From positions 4,964 to 68,963 of the forward strand of contig DASYUM010000339.1 in the NCBI GenBank assembly GCA_036001225.1: 64,000 nt of DNA, in the 5' to 3' direction. The notes beneath the pieces are model-generated. The model was not told the origin of the DNA. It did not search any database and saw only the letters and a program-made list of their open reading frames with translations. Position 1 is the first letter of the stretch; every line of letters begins with the position of its first letter. The translations under genes were made by a program, and so were the position numbers. This DNA is from DASYUM01 sp036001225. GTDB taxonomy: Bacteria > Methylomirabilota > Methylomirabilia > Rokubacteriales > DASRDR01. Positions 33,545-42,692 of the stretch are shown here, one piece after another.

Positions 33545-33581
33545 GACGTTCCCCCTGGTTGCCTGCCGTGGCCAGCGTCCC

Positions 33582-33611
33582 ATGATAGACTGGCCGCCCC
33601 GAGAGCGACAA
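33582..33611 (-). promoter_or_regulatory. Sigma70-like promoter of the bicupin/molybdenum-hydroxylase run
   Basis: The minus strand has TTGTCG (33611-33606), an 18-base spacer and TATCAT (33587-33582; five of six bases match TATAAT). Transcription would start near 33575, giving a leader of about 30 bases. It lies in the 78-base gap shared with the divergent PhtD-like gene. No inverted-repeat operator is evident in this short gap. Confidence 0.5.
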
Positions 33612-33622
33612 GGGAGCCGACC

Positions 33623-34597
33623 ATGGCCCGACTCGAGCTGACCCTCGCCTGCGGCGACTACGATCGGACGCTCGCGCTCAAGACCGGCGCCGTCCGGGCC
33701 GAGGGCGTCGCGCTGAACGTCTTGACCCTGGGCCCGGAAGAGACCTTCTACCGCATGGCGCGCTTCCGGGAGTTCGACGTGTCCGAGTTCTCGCTGTCCA
33801 CCTACACGATCCTGCGCGGCCGCGGAGAGCCGCTGGTCGCCATCCCGGTCTTCCCGTCCTTCATGTTCCGCCACTCGGCGATCTTCGTGCGGGACGACGC
33901 CGGCATCCGGGAGCCGCGGGACCTGGTGGGCAAGCGGGTCGGCGTGCCGAAATACCACATGACCGCCGCGGTGTGGGTGCGCGGCATCCTCGAGGACGAG
34001 TACGGGGTGGCGCCCAAGGATCTCCTCTGGTTCGAGGGCGGCGAGGGCGCGAAGGTGAAGGAGGTGGACGTGACGCTGCCCCCGGAGGTCCGGCGGGAGT
34101 CGGCCCCCGGTGACCGGCCGCTCGGCGACCTGGTGGCGGCGGGCGAGCTGGACGCATTCATCGGCGCCCGGCGCCCCGCCGCCTTCGGCACCGGCGCCGG
34201 CCGCGTGCGCCGGCTCTTCCCCGACTTCCGACGCGTCGAGCGCGCCTACTACGAGAAGACCGGCATCTTCCCGATCATGCACACCGTCGTGGTGCGGGAG
34301 GAGCTGGCCCGCCAGCACCCGTGGCTCCCCCGCAGCCTCTACGACGCGTTCGGCGAGGCCAAGCGCCTGGCCTACCAGCGCCTGGACTTCACCGCCGCGC
34401 TGCCGTCGGCCCTGCCCTGGCTGATGGCCGAGGTCGAGGAGACGCGGGCCCTCATGGGCGACGACCCGTTCCCCTACGGGGTCGCCCGCAACCGGAAGAC
34501 GCTGGAGACGCTCGCCGGCTACATCGACCGCCAGGGCCTCGCCCCCCGCCGGCTGTCGGTGGACGAGATGTTCTGGCCGTCCACGCTCGCGACGTAG
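33623..34597 (+). CDS. 4,5-dihydroxyphthalate decarboxylase-like / NMT1-fold protein
   Basis: A 324-residue protein with the periplasmic-binding-protein fold but no signal peptide, so it is probably cytoplasmic. It resembles PhtD (4,5-dihydroxyphthalate decarboxylase): [56 protein letters not shown] and [19 protein letters not shown]. The family is often over-named, and its members in such clusters may be decarboxylases or binding proteins. AGGGAG precedes the ATG. It is divergent from the bicupin gene and six bases ahead of a dienelactone hydrolase gene, a pairing that favours aromatic-acid breakdown. Confidence 0.75.
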   Translation: MARLELTLACGDYDRTLALKTGAVRAEGVALNVLTLGPEETFYRMARFREFDVSEFSLSTYTILRGRGEPLVAIPVFPSFMFRHSAIFVRDDAGIREPRDLVGKRVGVPKYHMTAAVWVRGILEDEYGVAPKDLLWFEGGEGAKVKEVDVTLPPEVRRESAPGDRPLGDLVAAGELDAFIGARRPAAFGTGAGRVRRLFPDFRRVERAYYEKTGIFPIMHTVVVREELARQHPWLPRSLYDAFGEAKRLAYQRLDFTAALPSALPWLMAEVEETRALMGDDPFPYGVARNRKTLETLAGYIDRQGLAPRRLSVDEMFWPSTLAT

Positions 34598-34603
34598 CGA
34601 ATC

Positions 34604-35461
34604 GTGGACCAGCGGATCATCCAGCTCTACGACGACTTCACCCACGGCCATCTCGACCGCCGGCTGTTCCTCGAGCGGCTGGCGAAGCTGGTCGGGTCGA
34701 CGGCGGCGGCGCTCGTGCTGCTGCCGCAGCTCGAATCCGACTACGCCGGCGCCCAGACCGTTCCCGAGACGGACGCCCGGATCGGGACGGAGGAGGTGAC
34801 CTACCCCGGGTCCACGGGAACGGTGACGGGCTACCTCGCCCGCCCGGCCGGGGCGGCGAAGGCGCCCGGGGTCATCGTCATCCACGAGAACCGCGGGGTC
34901 CAGCCGCACATCCGGGACGTGGCCCGGCGCGCGGCTCTGGCCGGCTACGTCACGCTCGCGCCCGATCTGATGTCGGCCGTCGGCGGCACGCCGGCGAGCG
35001 AGGACGAGGCGCGGACCAGGTTCGCGCGGGTCGAGCTGCCGGTGGCGCTCGCCGACGCACTCAAGTCGATCGAGTACCTCCGCGCGCGCCCCGATGCGAC
35101 CGGAAAGGTCGGCGTCGTCGGCTTCTGCTGGGGCGGCAGCCTGGTCGGCGAGATCGCGGCCGCCGGCGCCGACGTCCAGGCGGGCGTGGTCTTCTACGGA
35201 ATCGCGCCGCCGCTCGACAAGGTGTCAGCCATCAAGGCGCCGCTCCTCCTCCATTACGCCGGACTCGACGACCGAGTGAACGCCACCGTGCCGCCCTTCG
35301 AGGACGCCCTGAAGAAGGCGGGGAAGACGTACACCCTTCACGTGTACGAGGGCACCAAGCACGCCTTCCACAACGACACGGCCGGCGCCCGCTACGATCC
35401 GGCGGCGGCCACCCTCGCCTGGTCGCGGACCCTCGAGTTCTTCGCCCGGACGCTGCGGTAG
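34604..35461 (+). CDS. Dienelactone hydrolase family protein with Tat-type signal
   Basis: A 285-residue alpha/beta hydrolase. The catalytic triad is visible: nucleophile Cys in [12 protein letters not shown] (about 174), Asp in GLDDRV (about 223) and His in GTKHAFHND (about 254). Residues 22-50 look like a twin-arginine export signal preceded by a conserved N-region ([20 protein letters not shown]). Carboxymethylenebutenolidases open dienelactones in aromatic degradation; the exported forms have unclear substrates. It starts at GTG just after the PhtD-like gene, so the two are probably co-transcribed. Confidence 0.88.
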   Translation: MDQRIIQLYDDFTHGHLDRRLFLERLAKLVGSTAAALVLLPQLESDYAGAQTVPETDARIGTEEVTYPGSTGTVTGYLARPAGAAKAPGVIVIHENRGVQPHIRDVARRAALAGYVTLAPDLMSAVGGTPASEDEARTRFARVELPVALADALKSIEYLRARPDATGKVGVVGFCWGGSLVGEIAAAGADVQAGVVFYGIAPPLDKVSAIKAPLLLHYAGLDDRVNATVPPFEDALKKAGKTYTLHVYEGTKHAFHNDTAGARYDPAAATLAWSRTLEFFARTLR

Positions 35462-35606
35462 CGCCGGGCCCGTACCGGGACACCGTCCAGGAACCGGTCT
35501 TCGCCGCGAGCCAGGGTGACCGCCGCTCACCGAGAAGGCGTTCGCCGGAGTCAAGAGGTGTGTCAATGAGCTTCAAGCAGCGGCCAGCTTCGGCTCGGTT
35601 TCAGGG

Positions 35607-35941
35607 CTACCGCGGCCAATACATGATCACGCCAACGCCTGCGAGGCAGATCGCACCTCCCAGGACGTCGTACCGATCGGGGGCTACGTCATCGATTCCC
35701 CAGCCCCAGAAGATCGACAGTACGACGAACCACCCCCGTAGGCGGCGTAGACCCGCCCGAAGCGCGCGGGCTGGTACGTCGGGACGATGCCGTACAGGAT
35801 CAGCGTCGCCGCCCCGACAAGACCGATCCTCCAGTGAGCCCCGTTCCGCCACCACTGCCAAACGAGGTAGCCACCACCGATCTCGCAGAGGCCCGCGAGC
35901 ACGAAGAGCGCGACCGACCGGCTGATCTGAGCCACGCGCAC
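35607..35941 (-). pseudogene. ynfA: YnfA/UPF0060 small membrane protein, frameshifted
   Basis: The first part (ATG at 35941) gives the YnfA N-terminus: [41 protein letters not shown]. The second part, [20 protein letters not shown]...[19 protein letters not shown], continues in another frame to 35607. The break is at the C5 run 35733-35737 (G5 in the coding strand), where a sixth G would restore a protein of about 111 residues with four helices. A homopolymer sequencing error is as likely as a mutation. YnfA proteins are SMR-like transporters of uncertain substrate. It follows the secreted-protein gene. Confidence 0.8.
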
Positions 35942-35953
35942 CTCCGGCTGGGC

Positions 35954-36442
35954 TCAGCGCAGCGCCCGCTTCAGGGTCTCCGCGAGGACACGGTCGACCC
36001 GGTCGATTTCAGCAAGGAACTGCCGCTCCTCGTCGCCCGACAGGGTCGGCTTCCAGCCGCGGCGATAAAATGCCTTCAGCCGATCGATACGAAGCTCCAG
36101 AACGGTGAGGCGACTGTTGAGGGAGAGCGCGCCTTCCTGGCGCTCTCCCTCCACGAACGCGTCCCACAGTTCCATCGCCATGAGCGTTGCGGTCTTGTCC
36201 TTTCCCGCACGACACGCAGCACGGGCCTCGGCGACCCGACCGCTCGTCTGCGCCAGGGCCTCCTCGATCTTGGCGCGCGCGGCCCCGGTCTTCTTTCCAA
36301 ACGCTTCCTTGCGTTCTCCGACCTCACGGTCGACGAGCTTGAGCCACCGGTCGCACTCCTGCTCGGCCGCCCAGGCCCGGGTCTGGAGAAGCACTGCCAG
36401 GATCAGGAGAAGTCCCGTGACTGCCGTGGCCCGGCTGGTCAT
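35954..36442 (-). CDS. Small exported helical protein of unknown function
   Basis: A 162-residue protein with a clear signal peptide (AVTGLLLILAVLLQTRAWA, cleavage after about residue 25). The mature part is mostly helical and charged (RKEAFGKKTGAARAKIEEALAQ, then LNSRLTVLELRIDRLKAFYRR), probably a coiled coil. It has two cysteines (ECDRWL, RAACRAG). I do not recognise a family. It lies 49 bases after the SFEDL-repeat gene and 12 bases before ynfA, so the three probably form one transcript. Confidence 0.7.
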   Translation of the reverse strand: MTSRATAVTGLLLILAVLLQTRAWAAEQECDRWLKLVDREVGERKEAFGKKTGAARAKIEEALAQTSGRVAEARAACRAGKDKTATLMAMELWDAFVEGERQEGALSLNSRLTVLELRIDRLKAFYRRGWKPTLSGDEERQFLAEIDRVDRVLAETLKRALR

Positions 36443-36491
36443 GATCGGCCTCCCGTTCGCCTGTGAGGTCGCCTGCGCGCAACCAGTCGAG

Positions 36492-38165
36492 TCAACGCCG
36501 TCTCGGCCGGCCCAGCCCGGCTGCCAGTTCTTCCAACCGCTGCTGCAGCCACGCGAGGTCCTCGATCGCGTCCGTCAGATACGGGGACGCGCCACGCGCG
36601 CGGGCGACGATTCGCTGCGCCTCGGCGTTCAGCCGGGCTTGCTGCGCCACGAGACGGCGAAACCCCTCGGGCATGTCGGCGGCGAGCCGTCTCTGGCGCG
36701 CCAGGAGGCGACCGAGATCGACCAGGCCCTTGGCCGCGGTGACGACCGCCGTCACCGCCTCCTCGGCCCGAGCCGGGGAGACCTCGCCCAGGCTGCCCAG
36801 CCAGGCGCCGATGAGGCCGAGCGTGAGGTCCTGGATCCGCCGGTCGCTCTCCTGCAGATCCTCGGAGATCTTGGGAAGGCTCTCTTTCAGCTTCAGCAAG
36901 CTGGCGATCAGATCCTGCAGCCCGTCCTGCAGGGTCTTGTAGCTGCCGGCCAGGCCGTCGTCGTCGGGAAACTCGCGCCGTCGACCGTTGAAGCGCTCGA
37001 TGAGGTCCCGCAAGCCGTGCAGCAGGTCCTCGAAGCTCTTCACCAGCTCCTCGTCCGGCGCGTTGCGCACGAGGTCCTCGAAGCTGTCGAGGAGCTTCTC
37101 GAACTGATGCAACAGGTCTTCGAAGCTCTTGACCAGGGCCCAGGGAGGCGGAACGTTGATCCCCAGCGCCGCATCGAAGCTCACGAGCAGGTCGACGAGC
37201 GCGTGGAGCAGCTTCTCGAAGCTGAGGCGCAGCGGCCGGTCCTTCGGGGCGACGCGCTTCACGAGCCCCTCGAAGGTGGAGAGCAGTCGCTCGCATTCCT
37301 TGAGGCGGTTTTCGAACTGGCCCACGATCTCCGGATGCTGGGCGGCATGCTCCTTCACCAGATCCTCGAAGCTGCCGAGGAGCGTCTCCAGGTCGCGCAA
37401 CCGGTCTTCGGCCCCGACCAACAGGGGCCGGTCGTTCGGCTTGAGGGGCGGCGCCGCCGGCAGCAGCCGGTCGAGCTCACCGAGGAACTCCACCAATAGA
37501 AAGGTCAGGATGCCCAGGAGCCCGTCGAAGCTCTTGACGCGATCGTAGTCGGTGGGTGTCTCGCGCTTCACCAGGTCTTCGAAGCTCTTACAGAGCTTCT
37601 CGCTTCCTCCGAGGAGCTCGAGGAAGCTCGCGACGCGGGCGCGGTCGGGCGGCAGCGGGAGCACGAGCTTCGCGAAGCTGTCGATCAGCAACAGGTGGCG
37701 CTCGACGCGCTCCTCGAAGCACTGGAGCAGCTCCGGAGGCAGTTCCGGGAGACGCCGCAGCAGATCCTCGAGGCTGAGGAGCAGCTTCTCCGCGCGGTGG
37801 AGCAGGTCTTCGAAGCTGGCGACCAGCCGGTAGAGCTCCTTGGGCCAGTTGGGCTGATTCGGCCACTCGCGCCGCAGGATCCGGTGCAGCTTGGCTTCGA
37901 ACGCCGCTAAGGCGCTCTGCAGCCCGATGATCTCGTCCTGAAACTCGTCGGCCTTGTCCTTGTCCGGGGGCGCGGCCTTCAACTTGGCCTCGGCCGCGTC
38001 GAGCTTCTCCTCGCTTTCGCGGATGTCGTCCTCTTCCTTCTTCGCCTCGTCGAAACTCGGATCGTCGAGGAGCCGCCGGTACTCGCGCAGCACGGCGCGG
38101 AGCTGGGCGCGGGCGCTCTCCAACGGCGGCCCGCCGGGCGTGGATGTTCGTCGCCGTCGAGTCAT
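36492..38165 (-). CDS. SFEDL-repeat helical protein, unrecognised family
   Basis: A 557-residue protein without signal peptide or membrane helix. After a charged coiled-coil N-region (20-100), residues 117-425 hold about ten units of 30-32 residues. Each unit has two copies of an S-F-E-D-L-like motif spaced exactly 14 residues. First motifs fall at 117, 149, 180, 212, 251, 283, 315, 347, 377 and 408; second motifs at 131, 163, 194, 226, 265, 297, 329, 361, 391 and 422. A typical unit starts SFEDLLHRAEKLLLSLEDLL and ends with a Pro-rich turn. The C-terminal 120 residues are helical, Ala/Arg-rich and end in GRPRRR. The pattern suggests a helical solenoid or filament. Function unknown. Confidence 0.82.
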   Translation of the reverse strand: MTRRRRTSTPGGPPLESARAQLRAVLREYRRLLDDPSFDEAKKEEDDIRESEEKLDAAEAKLKAAPPDKDKADEFQDEIIGLQSALAAFEAKLHRILRREWPNQPNWPKELYRLVASFEDLLHRAEKLLLSLEDLLRRLPELPPELLQCFEERVERHLLLIDSFAKLVLPLPPDRARVASFLELLGGSEKLCKSFEDLVKRETPTDYDRVKSFDGLLGILTFLLVEFLGELDRLLPAAPPLKPNDRPLLVGAEDRLRDLETLLGSFEDLVKEHAAQHPEIVGQFENRLKECERLLSTFEGLVKRVAPKDRPLRLSFEKLLHALVDLLVSFDAALGINVPPPWALVKSFEDLLHQFEKLLDSFEDLVRNAPDEELVKSFEDLLHGLRDLIERFNGRRREFPDDDGLAGSYKTLQDGLQDLIASLLKLKESLPKISEDLQESDRRIQDLTLGLIGAWLGSLGEVSPARAEEAVTAVVTAAKGLVDLGRLLARQRRLAADMPEGFRRLVAQQARLNAEAQRIVARARGASPYLTDAIEDLAWLQQRLEELAAGLGRPRRR

Positions 38166-38255
38166 CGGTCGTCTCCTCCCCGCTCGAAGCGTTGCCGGCC
38201 GTCCGGCGTCGCCGACGCCGGGTGGTGAACTGTGGCGCGTGAGAATCGACGCACC

Positions 38256-40517
38256 CTAGGCCTTCGCCGCCCGGAGGGCGCGCCAGACGCGCTCGGGGGT
38301 GAGCGGCAGGTCGCGGATGCGGACGCCGGTGGCGGCGGCGACGGCGTTGGCGATGGCCGGCGCGACCGGGACGATGCTGCCCTCGGCCACGCCCTTCGCC
38401 CCGTGGGGGCCGGGGCCGCCGCCGCCCTCGACGATCACCGCCTCGAGCGAGTCCGGCAGGTCGGAGAAGAGCGGGAGCCGGTAGTCGACGATGCTCCCGT
38501 TGACGAGCTGGCCGTCCTCGTAGACCAGCGCCTCGAAGAGCGCCGGCCCGAGGCCCATCACCACGCCGCCCAGATCCTGGCCTTCGACCCCGTCCGGGTC
38601 GAGGGCGCGGCCGGGGTCGGACACGGTCACGTAGCGATGGACGGTGAGGGCGCCCGTCTCGCGATCGACCGAGACCTCCGCCGCGCCGAGCCCGATCTCC
38701 CAGAAGCTCGCCCGGGCGCCGAGCGTGGCGCGCTCGGCCGCCGGCCGGTAGTAGCCGTGGCCGATCAGCTCGCCGCCGGCGTCGCGGAAGAAGCGCACGA
38801 TGACCTCGCCGAGAGTGAGGCGCCGGTCGCCGGCGCGGACGGCGCCGTCCTCCAGGCGGCAGGCTTCCACCGCCACGCCGAGCGCCTCCGCCGCGATCGC
38901 CCGCGCCTGGTCGGCCACCTGGCGGGCCGCCGCCTGCACGGCGTGACCGAGGAGTGCGGTCCCCCGGCTGGCGTTGGTGCGCTGGTCGAAGGGCGTGACG
39001 CCGGTGTCGGGCGCCGTCACCGCCACCTGCCCGGGCGGGATCCCCAGCTCGGCCGCCGCGATCCGCGCGAGCACGCTCTGGATCCCCTGGCCGAGCTCGG
39101 CCGAGCTGGCCAGCACGGTGGCACTGCCGTCGCCGTGCAGGCGCACGATGGCCGTCGAGGAGGTCCGGGTGCCGCCGCCGTCCTTGATCGCGCAGGCGAC
39201 GCCGACCGCCCGGCCCCGCCCCGACGCTCCCGGCAGCCGCGAGACGAGGGCCTCGAGCGCCGCGCCGAGGTCGCTGTCCACGGGCCGGTCACCCGGCGCG
39301 TACTCCTCGCCGCGCTGGAGGAGGTTCTTCCGCCGGAGGGCGACGGGATCCATCCCGAGGGCGAGGGCGATCGCGTCCATCTGCGACTCGTACGCCCAGG
39401 CGACCTCCGGCGTGCCGAAGCCGCGGTAGGCGCCGGCCGAGACCGAGTTGGTGAAGACCGCATAGGCGTGGACCTCGACGTGCGGCACCCGGTAGGGGCC
39501 GACCAGCCGGTAGCCGGCCTTCTTGGCCATGCGCGGCTCCTGGTTCGCGTACGCCCCCGCGTCGAGGTGGATCTCACCGCGCCGGCCGAGGAGCGTGCCG
39601 TCGCGGCGCACCGCCGTCTGGATGCGCACCCGGGCGGCGTTGCGGCAAAGCGTCCGCGCCGTCTCCTCGGCCGAGTAGAGGACGCGGACGGGCGCCCAGG
39701 CCTTGCGCGAGAGCGCGGCGGCGAGCGGGATCACGGCCATCAGCTCACGGCTGCCGAAGGCGCCCCCCACGTCGGGCACGACCACCCGCACCCGGCTCTG
39801 GGGCAGGCGGAACATCTCGGCCAGCATCTGGCGCGTGGCGAACGGGTATTGGGTGCCGGCCCAGACGGTCAGCTGGCGCCCCTGGTGATGGGCGATCGCG
39901 CCGTGCGGCTCGAGCGGATGGTGGTGGACGCTGGGGAGCGTGAAGGTGTCGTCGAAGACGAGGTCGGCCTCGCGGAAGGCCGCCTCCGGGTCGCCGCGCC
40001 GGTAGGCGAAGTGATGGCAGATGTTCCGGGCCAGGTCGGGCGCCACGTCCTGGACGTCGGGGAAGAGCGTCGAGCGGGGCCGCGCCTCGTGCAGGACGGG
40101 CGCGCCCGGCGCGAGCGCCTCGTCGATGGACCGGACGGGCGGGAGCGGCTCGTAGCGGACGGCGATCCGGCCGAGCGCCGCCTCCGCCGTCCGCGCATCG
40201 ACCGCGGCGACGGCCACCACCGGCTCGCCGGCCCAGCGGACGCGGTCGATCGCGAGGAGGGGCTGGTCGCGGATCGCCTGGCCGAAGTAGGGGTCGATGT
40301 CCGCGAGATCGGCGGCGGTCAGCACGGCCACGACCCCGGGCAGCCGCTCGGCGTCGCCGGTCTCGATGGTCAGGATCCGGGCGTGGGGGTACGGGCTGCG
40401 GAGGACCTTCCCCTCCACCATGCCGGGGATCGCGAGGTCCGTGGTGTAGCGGGCGCGTCCCATCACCTTCGCGCGGGCGTCGTGCCGCTCGAACGGCGCG
40501 CCGATCGCGCCGCTCAT
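38256..40517 (-). CDS. Xanthine-dehydrogenase-family molybdopterin-binding subunit (third, separate copy)
   Basis: A 753-residue molybdenum hydroxylase large subunit encoded away from any [2Fe-2S] or FAD subunit. It has APFERHDARAKVMGRARYT, VPDVGGAFGSRELMAVIPL, AYRGFGTPEVAWAYESQMD, SAELGQGIQS and the catalytic Glu region GAKGVAEGSIVPVAPAIANAV (GVAEG instead of the usual GxGES). The ATG overlaps the LLM gene stop (ATGA). It must borrow small subunits, perhaps those at 28996-30479. With the enamidase-like and LLM genes it may hydroxylate an N-heterocycle. Confidence 0.88.
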   Translation of the reverse strand: MSGAIGAPFERHDARAKVMGRARYTTDLAIPGMVEGKVLRSPYPHARILTIETGDAERLPGVVAVLTAADLADIDPYFGQAIRDQPLLAIDRVRWAGEPVVAVAAVDARTAEAALGRIAVRYEPLPPVRSIDEALAPGAPVLHEARPRSTLFPDVQDVAPDLARNICHHFAYRRGDPEAAFREADLVFDDTFTLPSVHHHPLEPHGAIAHHQGRQLTVWAGTQYPFATRQMLAEMFRLPQSRVRVVVPDVGGAFGSRELMAVIPLAAALSRKAWAPVRVLYSAEETARTLCRNAARVRIQTAVRRDGTLLGRRGEIHLDAGAYANQEPRMAKKAGYRLVGPYRVPHVEVHAYAVFTNSVSAGAYRGFGTPEVAWAYESQMDAIALALGMDPVALRRKNLLQRGEEYAPGDRPVDSDLGAALEALVSRLPGASGRGRAVGVACAIKDGGGTRTSSTAIVRLHGDGSATVLASSAELGQGIQSVLARIAAAELGIPPGQVAVTAPDTGVTPFDQRTNASRGTALLGHAVQAAARQVADQARAIAAEALGVAVEACRLEDGAVRAGDRRLTLGEVIVRFFRDAGGELIGHGYYRPAAERATLGARASFWEIGLGAAEVSVDRETGALTVHRYVTVSDPGRALDPDGVEGQDLGGVVMGLGPALFEALVYEDGQLVNGSIVDYRLPLFSDLPDSLEAVIVEGGGGPGPHGAKGVAEGSIVPVAPAIANAVAAATGVRIRDLPLTPERVWRALRAAKA

Positions 40518-41506
40518 GCGCCGTCGCCCAGGAGTGCCGCCGCGAACGCCCGCATCGTCGCCTCCCGGCCGCCGTCGTCGGTGCCATACGGCACGATCGC
40601 GACCTGGCCGATCCCGGTCCCCCGGAGACGCTCGACGGCCGCGCGGCAGGTGTCGGGGGCGCCGGCGAGAGCGAAGCGCTCGACCAGCCAATCGGGGACG
40701 ACCCGCGCCTGGCTGGCACCCCGCTCCATGTGCTGGTAGTAGTCGTAGGACGCCCGGATCTCGGCCACGACCCGCTGCTCCTCGGCGTCCAGGTCGAACG
40801 GCAACGGCCGGTTCAGCACGCGCGCGACGTGGGCCTTGACCGCCGCGCGCGCCGCCGCGGCGTCGCCCACGGCGCAGGGGACCCAGAGCACGAGGTCGAG
40901 CGAGTCCGGATCGCGCCCGGCCTCGCGGGCGCCCGCGCGGACGGTGTCGACCGCCTGCCGGACCCGCTCGGGCACGATGCCCACCAGGACGATGACGCCG
41001 TCCGCGATCCGCCCGGCCAGGGCCAGGAGCCGCGGGCCGCTGGCGGCCACGTAGATCCGGATCCCCTCGCCGGCGGCGTGCTTGAGCCGGAGCGTTCCGG
41101 TCTCGGTCTCGACGTCGCGACCGGCCAGGAGGTCCCGCACCCGCCGAACGTCCCGCGCGAAGACGTCGAGCCGGCTCGGCTTCCTTCCCATGGTCTCGAC
41201 GGCGCTGTCGCCCAGCCCGAGCCCGAGGATGACGCGGTCGGGGCACGCCTCGTGAAGGGTGGCCAGGGCGCTGGCGACGACGGCGGGATGGCGCGTGACC
41301 AGGTTGGTGACACCGGTGCCGAGGGTGAGGCGCGTCGTCGCGAGCGCGGCGGCCGCGAGCGTGACGTAGGCCTCGCGCCAGATGAGGTGCGAGTCGCCGA
41401 TCCACGCGTGGGAGAAGCCCAGCTCCTCGGTGACCCGGGCCAGGCGCACGATGGCGAGCAATGGCGCGGTGGGGAAGAGGCCGACCCCGAACGCCAGGTC
41501 GGTCAC
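40514..41506 (-). CDS. LLM-class flavin-dependent oxidoreductase (Mer-like)
   Basis: A 330-residue TIM-barrel flavoprotein of the luciferase-like monooxygenase class, using FMN or F420. Features are LARVTEELGFSHAWIGDSHL (residues 22-41), TTRLTLGTGVTNLVTRHPAV, ALATLHEACPDRVILGLGLGD and GEGIRIYVAASGPRLLALAG, closest in look to the methylenetetrahydromethanopterin-reductase-like branch. It could be an oxygenase or F420-dependent reductase acting on the pathway intermediate. Co-directional, 4 bases after the amidohydrolase gene, and coupled to the molybdenum hydroxylase gene. Confidence 0.85.
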   Translation of the reverse strand: MTDLAFGVGLFPTAPLLAIVRLARVTEELGFSHAWIGDSHLIWREAYVTLAAAALATTRLTLGTGVTNLVTRHPAVVASALATLHEACPDRVILGLGLGDSAVETMGRKPSRLDVFARDVRRVRDLLAGRDVETETGTLRLKHAAGEGIRIYVAASGPRLLALAGRIADGVIVLVGIVPERVRQAVDTVRAGAREAGRDPDSLDLVLWVPCAVGDAAAARAAVKAHVARVLNRPLPFDLDAEEQRVVAEIRASYDYYQHMERGASQARVVPDWLVERFALAGAPDTCRAAVERLRGTGIGQVAIVPYGTDDGGREATMRAFAAALLGDGA

Positions 41507-41510
41507 CGGG

Positions 41511-42692
41511 TCACGACGCGATCACCGCCGCCCGCTCCGGCGGCGGCGTCTGCTGGCTCCGGCCGACCACCCGCGGCTCCCCGTCGATCAGGACGGTCGA
41601 GATGCCCGGCAGGTCGCCCCGCCGGAAGGCGTCGAGCGCGTCACTCGCCGCCGACCCCGGGATCCGGTCGAGCAGGACCAGGTCGGCCGGCCGTCCTTCC
41701 TCGAGGATGCCCTGGGGGAGGCCGTGGGCGCGGGCGACGTTGCCGGTCGCCATCGCGACGGCCAGCTCGGGTGGCACCTCGGCGACCGCCGCCAGGTAGG
41801 CGATCTCCCGCAACATCCCGCGCGGGAGCACGCCGGTGCCGCCGGGCGTGTCGGTCCCGACGAGGACGCGGTGGAACGCCGCCCGGGCGCGGACGGCCCG
41901 GATCAGGTGGAGGACCATTCGCGGGTTGCCGGAGCTGCAGATCTCCAGCGCGCAATCGGTCTCGGCCACGACCTCCTCGATCTCCTTCTCGGGCATCGGG
42001 ATGGGCCCGCCCGTGACGTGTCCCACGATGTCGGGCAGGAGGCGCTTCACGATCGCCGCGCCGGCGACCTGGCTGACGCCCGATCGGGAGACGCCGCCGG
42101 AATGGAGCTTCACCTTGATCCCGCGCGCCCGCGCCCACGCGACGTAGCGCTCGGCCTCGCCGCTCGGGAGCAGCCGGTAATCGTAGAAGATAAACTTGAC
42201 CAGCCGGACCCCGGCCGCCGCCAGCCCGTCGAAGTCCGCCTCGGTCAGCCCGGGGACGAGGAGGAGCGTGCCCGCGTAGACCTTGACCCCGGAGGGGCGG
42301 AGGTTGTCCCAGCACCGCTTGGCCAGGTGCGCGAGGGCGAGCGCCGTCCGGGCGTCGGGAGGGATCGGGAGCCCGGGCAGGTGCAGCTCGCCGGCCGACA
42401 CCAGGGCGGTGACCCCGCCGTGGCAGTAGTGGCTGATCCAGTCGAGCGCGTTCTGGGCCGGCGTGAAGTCGCCGAACGTGGGATGGGAGTGCGAGTCGAT
42501 CAGCCCGGGCATGACGGTGGTGCCGCGGGCGTCGATGACGACGTCGGCCGGCCGGGCGAGACCGGAGCCGATGGCGGCGATGCGGCCGGCCTCGATGAAG
42601 ATCGAATCCGCCCGCCGGAGCGGCCGGGCGTAGTCTCCGGTCAGCAGGGTGCCGACGTTCTGGATCAGGCAGGTCGCGCCCGCGGTGCTCAC
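41511..42692 (-). CDS. Enamidase-like amidohydrolase
   Basis: A 393-residue amidohydrolase. Probable metal ligands are H68 and H70 (LIDSHSHPTFGDF), H197 (VKLHSGG), H225 (GHVTGG) and D281 (GTDTPGGTG). It strongly recalls enamidase of nicotinate fermentation (6-oxo-tetrahydronicotinate ring opening): HSHPTFGDFTPAQN, SAGELHLPG, GGPIPMPEKEIEEV, ALEICSSGNPR, MATGNVARAHGLPQG and the C-terminal TPPPERAAVI match what I remember of that family. The GTG start overlaps the LLM stop (GTGA). With the adjacent molybdenum hydroxylase this supports attack on an N-heterocycle or cyclic amide; the substrate is inferred only. Confidence 0.8.
   Translation of the reverse strand: MSTAGATCLIQNVGTLLTGDYARPLRRADSIFIEAGRIAAIGSGLARPADVVIDARGTTVMPGLIDSHSHPTFGDFTPAQNALDWISHYCHGGVTALVSAGELHLPGLPIPPDARTALALAHLAKRCWDNLRPSGVKVYAGTLLLVPGLTEADFDGLAAAGVRLVKFIFYDYRLLPSGEAERYVAWARARGIKVKLHSGGVSRSGVSQVAGAAIVKRLLPDIVGHVTGGPIPMPEKEIEEVVAETDCALEICSSGNPRMVLHLIRAVRARAAFHRVLVGTDTPGGTGVLPRGMLREIAYLAAVAEVPPELAVAMATGNVARAHGLPQGILEEGRPADLVLLDRIPGSAASDALDAFRRGDLPGISTVLIDGEPRVVGRSQQTPPPERAAVIAS

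Noticed and set aside
36105..37499. Plus-strand frame of over 460 codons opposite the SFEDL-repeat gene
   Set aside because: Its apparent repeats simply mirror the repeats of the minus-strand gene; it crosses the 3' gene and has no ribosome-binding site.
36492..38165. CRISPR-like array, because of recurring DNA words such as CTCGAAGCT
   Set aside because: The words are coding repeats in one frame with irregular DNA spacing and no unique spacers; no cas gene is present anywhere in the window.
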